A stretch of DNA of 6,446 bases, taken from assembly GCA_016871135.1 (NCBI GenBank), contig VFZQ01000321.1, positions 1 through 6,446 of the forward strand, read 5' to 3'. Below, one piece after another: positions 1-6,446 of the stretch (the first letter of the stretch is position 1; each line of letters opens with the position of its first letter). A program made the translations under genes and the position numbers. The notes below the pieces were generated by a model. The model saw nothing but the letters and a program-made list of their open reading frames with translations, did no database searches and was not told where the DNA came from. Source of the DNA: Acidobacteriota bacterium (lineage in GTDB: Bacteria > Acidobacteriota > Terriglobia > Bryobacterales > Bryobacteraceae).

Positions 1-2576
1 ATGCGCGAGCGGAGTCGCTGCGCGAGGAGATGGCTGCGCACCTGGCGCTGGCCGCCGAAGACGTTGGCAGTCGCGACGCCGTGCAGAGTTTTGGCAATGC
101 GACAGCCTATGCGGAAAGTTCGCGCGAGGTGTGGGTGGCACGGTGGTTGCAGGACCTGTTCCAAGACCTTCGGTACTCCGTTCGCAACATTCGGAAAGAT
201 CCAGGCTACGCGGCGGTCGCGGCGTTGTCTTCGACGCTCGGAATCGCCGCATGCACGACGATATTCGGCATTGCGAATTTCGCGATGAATCGCAATCTTC
301 CGGTGACGGGGCATGAACTACTTGTCGCAATCAACGGCCGTGAGGATGGGCAGAGCGGGCACACGCTCTCTTTCCCCGAAGTGGAAGACCTTCGGCAAGC
401 CAGAAGCCTCGACGGCGCGGCGGCGTTTTTCCCGTTGCTCGCGGCGGCGATTTCCTCGGACGGCGAGACACGCCGGTACTGGGGATCGATTTTGTCGGCG
501 AACTACTTCGACGTAGTCAAGCCAGCGTTCGCCGCTGGCGGCGGATTCGACGTGCGCATCGACGACAAGCTGGGCGCGGCTCCGGCGGTTGTGTTGGGGC
601 ATGCACTTTGGCGGGCACGGTTTCACAGCGACCGGTCAATCGTTGGGCGGACGATAGAATTGAACAAGAAGCAGGTGCGCGTTGTCGGCGTTGCGGGGCC
701 GGGATTCCAAGGCACGGAGCTGGCCTTTGTCAGCGACTTTTGGCTGCCGATGTCGATGATACGCGAGGTTGAGCCGCTCGACCCGGAGGGCGTGCTGCGA
801 AGGCTTTCGAGCCGTGATTCGCAGTGGCTGTTTGCCGTTGCGCGGCGGAATGTACCGTTGGAACAGGTGCGTGCGGAACTTGCTTTGGTCGCCAAACGCA
901 ACAACGGCACACGGGATTTCAACTACGCCATCGAAACCGCTGGGCGTCTGAATCCGGGCATTCGCGAGGCGGCGTCGGTGTTCTTCGCGCTTGTGTTCGG
1001 CGTGTGCGGATTGGTGTTGTTGCTGGCGTGCGCGAATGTCGCAAATCTACTGCTGGCGCGCGGAGAAGCGAGGCAGAAGGAGATTGCAACACGACTGGCG
1101 ATCGGCGCCGGGCGGGGACGACTGGTTCGTCAGCTCCTGACCGAGAGCGTTTTGCTGGCATTGCTCGGTGGCCCCGCTGGACTGCTGCTGGCTGTCGCCG
1201 CAGCGGAAAAGATTGGCGCGATCCGCATGCCGATGGACGTGCCGATCGACCTGACGATCTCGCTCGACTGGCGCGTCGCCGCATTTTGCCTGGCGTTGTG
1301 CGTAGTAACCGGTCTGTTGTTTGGAATTGTCCCGGCCCTGCGCGCAAGCCGTGCCGATTTAGTTCCGGCCCTCAAGCAGGACGGGCATTTGAGCAGCTTC
1401 CGCCGGTTCGGACTGCGCAACGGATTAGTCGTCGCGCAGGTCGCCGTCAGCTTGTTGTTGCTCATCGGATCGGCGCTGTTTCTGCGCAGCCTGGCGGCGA
1501 CGCAGAACGCCGATTCGGGCTACGCCAATCGAGGCCAGATCGCGATGATGGCGTTTGATCCGGTGCTACAGGGACTGCCGTCGGGCCAGACGACGGCGAT
1601 GGCGCGAGCGGCATTGGAGCGGGTCCGCAGCGCACCCGGCGTGCGCACAGCCGCCTTGAGCGATATCGTGCCGCTCAGCCTGGGCGCGAACTCGAACCGC
1701 GTTTTGCCCGATCACAAATTCGGCTCGGAGGCTTCTCAGGGGATTCGCGCGAATTTCATGAATACGTCATCGGGATACTTCGCCGCAATGGGACTTCCCA
1801 TTCTCGATGGCGCCGATTTTCGCGACACCGTCGACGGTGAGATTGTGATCAATCAGGTTCTCGCGGAGAAAGCATTCGGCCGCGAACGCGCCGTTGGCCG
1901 CAGAGTGCGAGTGAGTGGGACAGAGTTCCTGGTCACCGGAGTGGCGGCTAACGGGAAGTCCCGTTTCCTGAACGAAGAGCCGCAGGCCATCGCCTACACC
2001 CCTGTTTTTGGACGCATGAAAACGGATCGAATGCTGCTGGGCGTGACGGTGATCGCGCATGTGGAAGGCGACCCAAACCGGATGATCGCGCCGATCCGCG
2101 AGGCACTGCGGCGCGGCGAAGCGTCGCTGCCGGTGTTTGACGAACGCACGTTCGAGGGCCACATGACCAACGCAATGTTCTTTCCGCGGGTAGCCGGCGC
2201 GCTATTCGGCATCTGCGGACTGTTCGGGTTGATCATCGCGTCAATCGGCGTGTATGGCGTGATCAGTTATGGCGTTTCGCGGCGTGGACGCGAGATCGGC
2301 ATTCGCCTGGCGCTGGGGGCGCGGCGCGGGCAGGTCGTTCAGATGGTGCTACGCGAGGGATTGGCTCTGGCGCTGATTGGCTCGGCGATCGGCCTAGCTG
2401 GCGGCATCGGCTTCGGCAAGCTCGCTCGCACGCTGTTGTACGGCGTTGGTTCCGCCGATCCAGTAGCGTATTTCGGAGTTCCCGTTTTCTTGCTGGTGGT
2501 CGCGGCCATCGCGACCTTGGTTCCGGCAACCCGCGCGGCGCGTGTCGACCCAAACACCGCGTTGCGATGTGAGTAA
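1..2576 (+). CDS. ADOP-family FtsX/MacB-like ABC transporter permease (5'-partial)
   Basis: This is an inner-membrane permease of the acidobacterial duplicated orphan permease (ADOP) type. It has two MacB periplasmic-core plus FtsX units in one chain and no ATPase beside it; the substrate is unknown. The frame is open from position 3 and already reads family sequence (RAESLREE) before the first ATG at 30, so the true start lies upstream. Numbering from that ATG (848 residues): 4-40 is the ADOP N-terminal cap ending in FGNATAYAESSREVW; 44-60 has QDLRYSVRNIRKDPGY; about 61-86 is TM1; about 87-310 is the first periplasmic domain; 313-440 holds three TM segments with ACANVANLLLARGEARQKEI; 463-488 is a further TM; about 490-718 is the second periplasmic domain; 720-834 is a second TM triplet with GREIGIRLALGARRGQV. 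The C-terminus (ATRAARVDPNTALRCE) closes like the family norm, so the 3' end is complete. The linker between AAEDV and FGN looks several residues shorter than usual. Many ADOP genes follow a PadR-type regulator, which cannot be checked here. Family assignment is firm; function is not. Confidence 0.95.
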   Translation, partial: ARAESLREEMAAHLALAAEDVGSRDAVQSFGNATAYAESSREVWVARWLQDLFQDLRYSVRNIRKDPGYAAVAALSSTLGIAACTTIFGIANFAMNRNLPVTGHELLVAINGREDGQSGHTLSFPEVEDLRQARSLDGAAAFFPLLAAAISSDGETRRYWGSILSANYFDVVKPAFAAGGGFDVRIDDKLGAAPAVVLGHALWRARFHSDRSIVGRTIELNKKQVRVVGVAGPGFQGTELAFVSDFWLPMSMIREVEPLDPEGVLRRLSSRDSQWLFAVARRNVPLEQVRAELALVAKRNNGTRDFNYAIETAGRLNPGIREAASVFFALVFGVCGLVLLLACANVANLLLARGEARQKEIATRLAIGAGRGRLVRQLLTESVLLALLGGPAGLLLAVAAAEKIGAIRMPMDVPIDLTISLDWRVAAFCLALCVVTGLLFGIVPALRASRADLVPALKQDGHLSSFRRFGLRNGLVVAQVAVSLLLLIGSALFLRSLAATQNADSGYANRGQIAMMAFDPVLQGLPSGQTTAMARAALERVRSAPGVRTAALSDIVPLSLGANSNRVLPDHKFGSEASQGIRANFMNTSSGYFAAMGLPILDGADFRDTVDGEIVINQVLAEKAFGRERAVGRRVRVSGTEFLVTGVAANGKSRFLNEEPQAIAYTPVFGRMKTDRMLLGVTVIAHVEGDPNRMIAPIREALRRGEASLPVFDERTFEGHMTNAMFFPRVAGALFGICGLFGLIIASIGVYGVISYGVSRRGREIGIRLALGARRGQVVQMVLREGLALALIGSAIGLAGGIGFGKLARTLLYGVGSADPVAYFGVPVFLLVVAAIATLVPATRAARVDPNTALRCE

Positions 2577-2590
2577 GCTAGCCTGAAACG

Positions 2591-3574
2591 GTGCGGGCAT
2601 TCCTGTTTTTCGCGGCGATCGTTGGGTGGGACGAACTCTCGCCCGGCACGCGCACGCTGATTCGCATGGACCGCCCTGCGTTTGATGCGTGGGCGGAAAA
2701 GCGCAAGGTGCGTTTGAAGGAACGGCTCGACGAGGGCGCGGCGGAACACATCGCCTACTTCCTGCTGCAGAGCCGGAAACTGTCGGACTCGCCAGTTGTG
2801 TCTCCGCTGCGCGCGGCGCGCGGGGAAAATGCGGAGGCGGTCGCGGCGCGCGTGAAGGCGTTCTGGGAGAAAGATCCGGTCGACGAGAGACACCGGTTGT
2901 TACGGCGGATGGCGCCGGCATGGCCGCGCGAACGAGTGGTCGAAACGGCCTTTCGATTTCTGCGGGACCGGACAGCGGCTGGCTCGATTCAAGAGGTCGA
3001 GTCGCTCTATCAACAGCGCGGCCTGAGCGCCGATCCGTATCCGCCCTCAATGAAGGCGGTGCGCGCTGGACTTGATTTTCTGGGCGCGCGGCGATCGTTC
3101 CGGCGAGTGCTGTTGATCGGCCCCGGTATGGAGTTGGGCTCACGATTCGGCGTCGACGACAACGCGCCAGTGGCGTCGCAACAGCCCAAGGCGCTACTGG
3201 CAATGCTTCGCGCAAAGCCGTCCCAGTTCGATTGCATCGACGTGCGTGCCGAAATCGTCGAGAGCTTGCGCGGCTCGCCCTGCGCGGCCGCCATCGGCGA
3301 TATTGTCGACACGCTCAGCGGCCAATACGACCTACTTATCGCCACAAACGTGCTGACGTATCTGGACGACGTTGAACTCGCCGTTGCGTTTTCAAATCTG
3401 GCGCGAGCAACCGCGCCCGGCGGCTGCTTCATCCACAACGACACGCGATTCGCGGTACGCGTCGCCGGCGAGGCCGCCGGGCTTCCGGTGCGCGAATTCA
3501 AGGCGATCTCGCTGGGCGAAATCAACGGGCGGGAGCAGTTCGATCGCGCGGTTGTGCATTGCCGGTCAAAGTGA
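2591..3574 (+). CDS. Uncharacterised protein with class I SAM methyltransferase-like C-terminal domain
   Basis: 327 residues. An in-frame TAG at 2579-2581 makes GTG at 2591 the first usable start; the next ATG (2666) would remove the N-terminal hydrophobic stretch. No good Shine-Dalgarno precedes it, and it lies 14 nt after the permease stop, which suggests co-transcription and perhaps translational coupling. Residues 3-12 (AFLFFAAIVG) form a short hydrophobic segment that could be a weak signal peptide. Residues 25-150 are charged and probably helical, ending in SLYQQRGLSADPY. From about 165 the pattern is Rossmann methyltransferase-like: VLLIGPGMELGSRFG (173-187) at the motif I position, FDCIDV (213-218) as the acidic strand-2 end, YDLLIATNVLTYLDD (246-260) as motif IV and APGGCFIHND (275-284) as the late strand. 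The motif I glycine spacing is not the classical GxGxG, so SAM binding is uncertain. From memory, related acidobacterial proteins share the YQxRGLS, GPG and QP elements and are annotated only as hypothetical or methyltransferase. The gene is real; the reaction is unknown. Confidence 0.85.
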   Translation: MRAFLFFAAIVGWDELSPGTRTLIRMDRPAFDAWAEKRKVRLKERLDEGAAEHIAYFLLQSRKLSDSPVVSPLRAARGENAEAVAARVKAFWEKDPVDERHRLLRRMAPAWPRERVVETAFRFLRDRTAAGSIQEVESLYQQRGLSADPYPPSMKAVRAGLDFLGARRSFRRVLLIGPGMELGSRFGVDDNAPVASQQPKALLAMLRAKPSQFDCIDVRAEIVESLRGSPCAAAIGDIVDTLSGQYDLLIATNVLTYLDDVELAVAFSNLARATAPGGCFIHNDTRFAVRVAGEAAGLPVREFKAISLGEINGREQFDRAVVHCRSK

Positions 3575-3605
3575 AATGTGAAAGAATAGCGGCACGCCTC
3601 TTCAT

Positions 3606-3610
3606 AGGAG
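3606..3610 (+). promoter_or_regulatory. Shine-Dalgarno site of the TonB-dependent receptor gene
   Basis: AGGAG ends 4 nt before the ATG at 3615. It is the only strong ribosome binding site in the window, and it supports this start, which also gives a proper signal peptide. The 40-nt gap after the methyltransferase-like gene (3575-3614) contains no inverted repeat resembling a terminator, so read-through from the upstream genes is possible. Confidence 0.75.
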
Positions 3611-3614
3611 AACC

Positions 3615-6446
3615 ATGCTTCGCTACTCACTCGTCCTACTGCTCTGCACACCCTTGGCCGCGCAACAAAGCCGCGGCAGCTTTTTCGGCACCGTGACTGA
3701 CGCCTCCGGCGCCAGCGTCCCAGGCGCGAAGATCACGATCACTTCGGTCGCGACCAATACCGCGACGTCGACCGAATCGAGCGGCGATGGCTACTATTCG
3801 GCGCAGGCGTTGCAGGTTGGCGATTACTCGATTCAAGTCGAGAAACAGGGCTTCAAACGCGCGGTGCGCACGGGCCTCACGCTCCAGGTCGATCAACGCT
3901 CGCAAGTCGATTTCAAGCTCGACATCGGCGGTGTGGCAGAGACGATCGAGGTGAAGGGCGAAGCGGCGCTTGTCGACACAGGTTCGGCGACTGTGGGCAA
4001 GGTTGTCGAGAACCGGCGCGTGCAGGAACTGCCGCTCAATGGCCGTAACGCGCTGGCGTTGACGCTGTTGACGCCGAGCGTGAAGTCGAACGCGGGGCCG
4101 ACAAACTCGGGATTCGGCGATCGCGGCATTCAGCTTTCGTCGATCTCAATCAACGGCGGACCGAACGCGATGAACGCGCAGGCGCTCGACGGCGGCAACA
4201 ACATTCAGAGCTACATCGGCGAGGTGGCGATCAGCCCGGCGGTCGATGCGGTCGAAGAGTTCAAAGTGCAGAGCGGAACGATGTCGGCAGAGTTCGGTTT
4301 CACGGCCGGCGGCGTCATCAACATGGTGACCAAGGCGGGCACCAATGAAATTCACGGCACGGCGTATGAGTTCTTCCGCAACGATAAGCTCGACGCGCGC
4401 AACACGTTCGCCCTCACAAAACCACCGTTCCGATACAACCAGTACGGCGGGGCGCTGGGCGGCCCAGTCATCAAGAACCGGACTTTCTATTTCGGCAATT
4501 GGGAAGAGTATCAATGGCGGCGCGCGGAGGCCCGGATCGGCACGTTCCCGACAATGCAGCAGCGAACCGGCAACTTCAACGATCTGCTGAGCGCGTCCGG
4601 CCAACTGATTCCGGTGTTCGATCCCAACACTACCCGCACAAATCCGAATGGCGCGGGTGTGATTCGAGACGTCTTTCCGGGCAATGTGATTCCGACAGCG
4701 CGGCTGGATCGCATCGCACAGAACTTCAATCAGTTCTATCCGGCGCCGAACCGAACGCCGTCGAATGCTTTCACGAACGCGAACAATTACGGGCGCCTGG
4801 GTTCCGAACAGCGCAGCATGCGTCAATACACGATTAAGATCGATCACCGGTTCGGCGACAAGAACTCGATGTTCGGCCGCTATTCGTACTTTCTGCACAA
4901 GACCGATAACGGCGTGAGCGGATCGACGATCTATCCCGACGACACGGTAGCCAAACGCGACGACGCTCTGAACAACAAGAACGTTGTCATCAACGACATT
5001 CACACGTTCACACCGACGCTTCTCAACGAACTTCGCCTTGGCGCGACGCGCGGATACTTCCCGTTCATCGTCCGCAGCTTTGGCGGCGGCTGGCCGCAGA
5101 AGCTGGGCTTCCCTGCCTCGCATCCAGCCGACACCATGCCCGACATCAGCAACGGTTTGCCCGGCTTCAACACCGGCACGGCGGGCATTCGCGGCAGCAT
5201 CAACACGCAAATCTTCGACATGGTGACGAAGGTCACCGGCAAGCACACGCTGAAGTTTGGCTTCGACTACCGGTGGCTGCAGGGCAGCAACTTCCAGCGC
5301 AGGGCGCCGTCGGGGTCGTTCAACTTTGTAAGCGCGCTGACCGGCAACCCGCAAAATCAAGCGGGCACGGGCAGCCCGTATGCCAGCTTCCTGCTCGGCG
5401 AAGTGGCAAACGCCTCGATAACGACGCATCTCGGTGAGACGCAGCGTGGCAAGTCGTACTCGTGGTTTGTGCAGGACGATTGGAAGATCGCGCGGCGGTT
5501 GACGTTCAACCTTGGCATTCGTTGGGACTATCAGACGCAGCCGTTTGAAACCAATTGCGGTTCGACGAACTTCGATCCCACTCGCCAACTCGAGGCGGGC
5601 ATTGTCGGCGGGACCGTTTTCGCCTGCGCGGACGGACAGGGCCGCAAATTCCGGCCCGGTGACTTCAACGACTTCGCACCGCGCGTGGGTTTGGCGTGGG
5701 ACCTGTTCGGACGAGGCAAGACAGTGTTGCGCGCCGGCTATGGAATCTACTACCCGTCGCAGTTCTGGCGTAATAATTACGCAAGCCCGAACGGCTTTGC
5801 AAACACGTCGACGGCGTATGCTTCGTCCAACGCCAACGCCCGCGCGTTTCGTTTTCAGGACGGACTACCGACCGCGCAACAGCCGATCATTCAGCCGCTT
5901 GGCCGCAATCTGGGACCGCGAGCGTTTCTCGGCCAGGGCACAACGATGGATGAGTTGATCGGAACGACGCCGATGTCGAACCAGTTCTCGGCGTCATTGC
6001 AGCACCAGTTGCCGTCGCGGATCCTGGTCGACGTCTCGTACTCGGGCAATCTCGGCAGCCATTTTACTTCGGGAGGATGGAATCTGAATCAACTCGACAA
6101 CCGTCATCTTGAATGGGGGCTTGGCCTGCAACAGCAGGTGCCGAATCCGTTCGCGGGACGTGTGCCGGGCGCGCTGGGCAATGCGACGATCACACGGCAG
6201 CAATCGCTTTTGCCGTTCCCTTACTACCAGGGCATCACCGTGCGCGGCCCGCGCATGAGCCACAGCTCCTCGCACTTGCTCATCATCAGCGTTGAGAAGC
6301 GCATGTCGAAGGGTCTTACTGCGATGTTCAATTTCACGGGCGGGAAGATCATGAGCGAAGGCATGAACTCGCCGGTGGATTTCGGATCGGTCGAACAGAC
6401 CAACCTCGTCGGTTATCAGGATTCCAAGTTCAATCGCCGCTTGGAG
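3615..6446 (+). CDS. TonB-dependent receptor-like outer-membrane protein, Oar-like, with N-terminal carboxypeptidase-regulatory-like domain (3'-partial)
   Basis: 944 residues are visible in one unbroken frame to the window edge. By family it is an outer-membrane beta-barrel importing an unknown, probably large organic substrate with energy from TonB. Residues 1-16 form a signal peptide (MLRYSLVLLLCTPLAA, then QQS). About 20-103 is the carboxypeptidase-regulatory-like beta-sandwich (GSFFGTVTDASGASVPGAKI ... YSIQVEKQGF). ETIEVKG at 109-115 resembles a TonB box. About 116-245 is the plug, with ELPLNGRN (138-145), SINGGPNAMNAQALDGGNN (178-196) and GGVINMVTKAGTNEIHG (232-248). The barrel follows from about 249, with YNQYGGALGGPV (274-285), alternating aromatic strands such as HTLKFGFDYRW (544-554) and SYSWFVQDDWKIARRLTFNL (614-633), and APRVGLAWDLFG (688-699). 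The only cysteines after the signal peptide are 648 and 671. Full-length relatives usually have about 1,000-1,250 residues, so the last barrel strands are missing only because the window ends. AGGAG precedes the ATG. Family assignment is secure; the ligand cannot be predicted. Confidence 0.95.
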   Translation, partial: MLRYSLVLLLCTPLAAQQSRGSFFGTVTDASGASVPGAKITITSVATNTATSTESSGDGYYSAQALQVGDYSIQVEKQGFKRAVRTGLTLQVDQRSQVDFKLDIGGVAETIEVKGEAALVDTGSATVGKVVENRRVQELPLNGRNALALTLLTPSVKSNAGPTNSGFGDRGIQLSSISINGGPNAMNAQALDGGNNIQSYIGEVAISPAVDAVEEFKVQSGTMSAEFGFTAGGVINMVTKAGTNEIHGTAYEFFRNDKLDARNTFALTKPPFRYNQYGGALGGPVIKNRTFYFGNWEEYQWRRAEARIGTFPTMQQRTGNFNDLLSASGQLIPVFDPNTTRTNPNGAGVIRDVFPGNVIPTARLDRIAQNFNQFYPAPNRTPSNAFTNANNYGRLGSEQRSMRQYTIKIDHRFGDKNSMFGRYSYFLHKTDNGVSGSTIYPDDTVAKRDDALNNKNVVINDIHTFTPTLLNELRLGATRGYFPFIVRSFGGGWPQKLGFPASHPADTMPDISNGLPGFNTGTAGIRGSINTQIFDMVTKVTGKHTLKFGFDYRWLQGSNFQRRAPSGSFNFVSALTGNPQNQAGTGSPYASFLLGEVANASITTHLGETQRGKSYSWFVQDDWKIARRLTFNLGIRWDYQTQPFETNCGSTNFDPTRQLEAGIVGGTVFACADGQGRKFRPGDFNDFAPRVGLAWDLFGRGKTVLRAGYGIYYPSQFWRNNYASPNGFANTSTAYASSNANARAFRFQDGLPTAQQPIIQPLGRNLGPRAFLGQGTTMDELIGTTPMSNQFSASLQHQLPSRILVDVSYSGNLGSHFTSGGWNLNQLDNRHLEWGLGLQQQVPNPFAGRVPGALGNATITRQQSLLPFPYYQGITVRGPRMSHSSSHLLIISVEKRMSKGLTAMFNFTGGKIMSEGMNSPVDFGSVEQTNLVGYQDSKFNRRLE

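Noticed and set aside
1..288. A 95-codon open frame starting at the first base
   Set aside because: It is in a different frame from the ADOP protein, whose family N-terminal motifs are read in the frame starting at position 3. The translation is Arg-rich and unrecognisable.
824..1558. A 244-codon plus-strand open frame inside the permease
   Set aside because: It overlaps the first transmembrane triplet and following segments of the permease in another frame and shows no domain; a chance frame in GC-rich DNA.
2339..3215. Overlapping minus-strand open frames of 184 and 273 codons across the permease/methyltransferase-like junction
   Set aside because: They are Arg/Pro/Ala-rich low-complexity translations without motifs, crossing two supported plus-strand genes; antisense shadows.
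3559..3587. Possible sigma-70-like promoter for the receptor: TTGCCG, a 17-nt spacer, then AAGAAT
   Set aside because: Each box matches the consensus at only 4 of 6 positions and the -35 box lies inside the preceding gene. Such matches occur by chance, so it was not listed as a feature.
3575..3614. Search for a terminator or small RNA between the methyltransferase-like gene and the receptor
   Set aside because: The 40 nt contain no stem-loop with a T-run and no structure beyond the ribosome binding site.
4146..5588. A 480-codon open frame on the minus strand inside the receptor gene
   Set aside because: The plus strand encodes a continuous, well-recognised receptor with clear family motifs across the whole span. 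The minus-strand translation is rich in Arg, Ala and Val with no recognisable domain, as expected for the complement of GC-rich codons. It is most likely a shadow.

Overview
The window is a stretch of GC-rich bacterial DNA, all coding on the + strand. It most likely comes from the Acidobacteriota, probably a Bryobacterales/Solibacter-type soil lineage. Two gene families point there: an 'acidobacterial duplicated orphan permease' (ADOP) and a very large Oar-like TonB-dependent receptor with an N-terminal carboxypeptidase-regulatory-like domain and the 'ELPLNGRN' motif. Both are strongly expanded in that phylum. The assignment rests on family recognition only; no 16S rRNA or other marker gene is present.

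Layout: (1) positions 1-2576 hold the ADOP permease, whose N-terminus lies upstream of the window; (2) after a 14-nt gap, 2591-3574 hold a 327-residue protein of unknown role whose C-terminal half looks like a class I SAM-dependent methyltransferase fold; (3) after a 40-nt gap with a clear Shine-Dalgarno sequence, 3615-6446 hold the first 944 residues of a TonB-dependent receptor-like outer-membrane protein that runs off the right edge without a stop. Coding density is close to 100%. I see no RNA gene, mobile element, CRISPR array, long repeat or convincing terminator.

How the genes relate: the permease and the methyltransferase-like gene are close enough to be co-transcribed. The receptor has its own ribosome binding site and could be the third gene of the same operon or have its own start. 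Permease and receptor are both envelope proteins of unknown substrate, and nothing in the sequence fixes a shared pathway. The window looks like ordinary acidobacterial chromosome. The least understood item is the methyltransferase-like protein. No clearly new biological system is evident.
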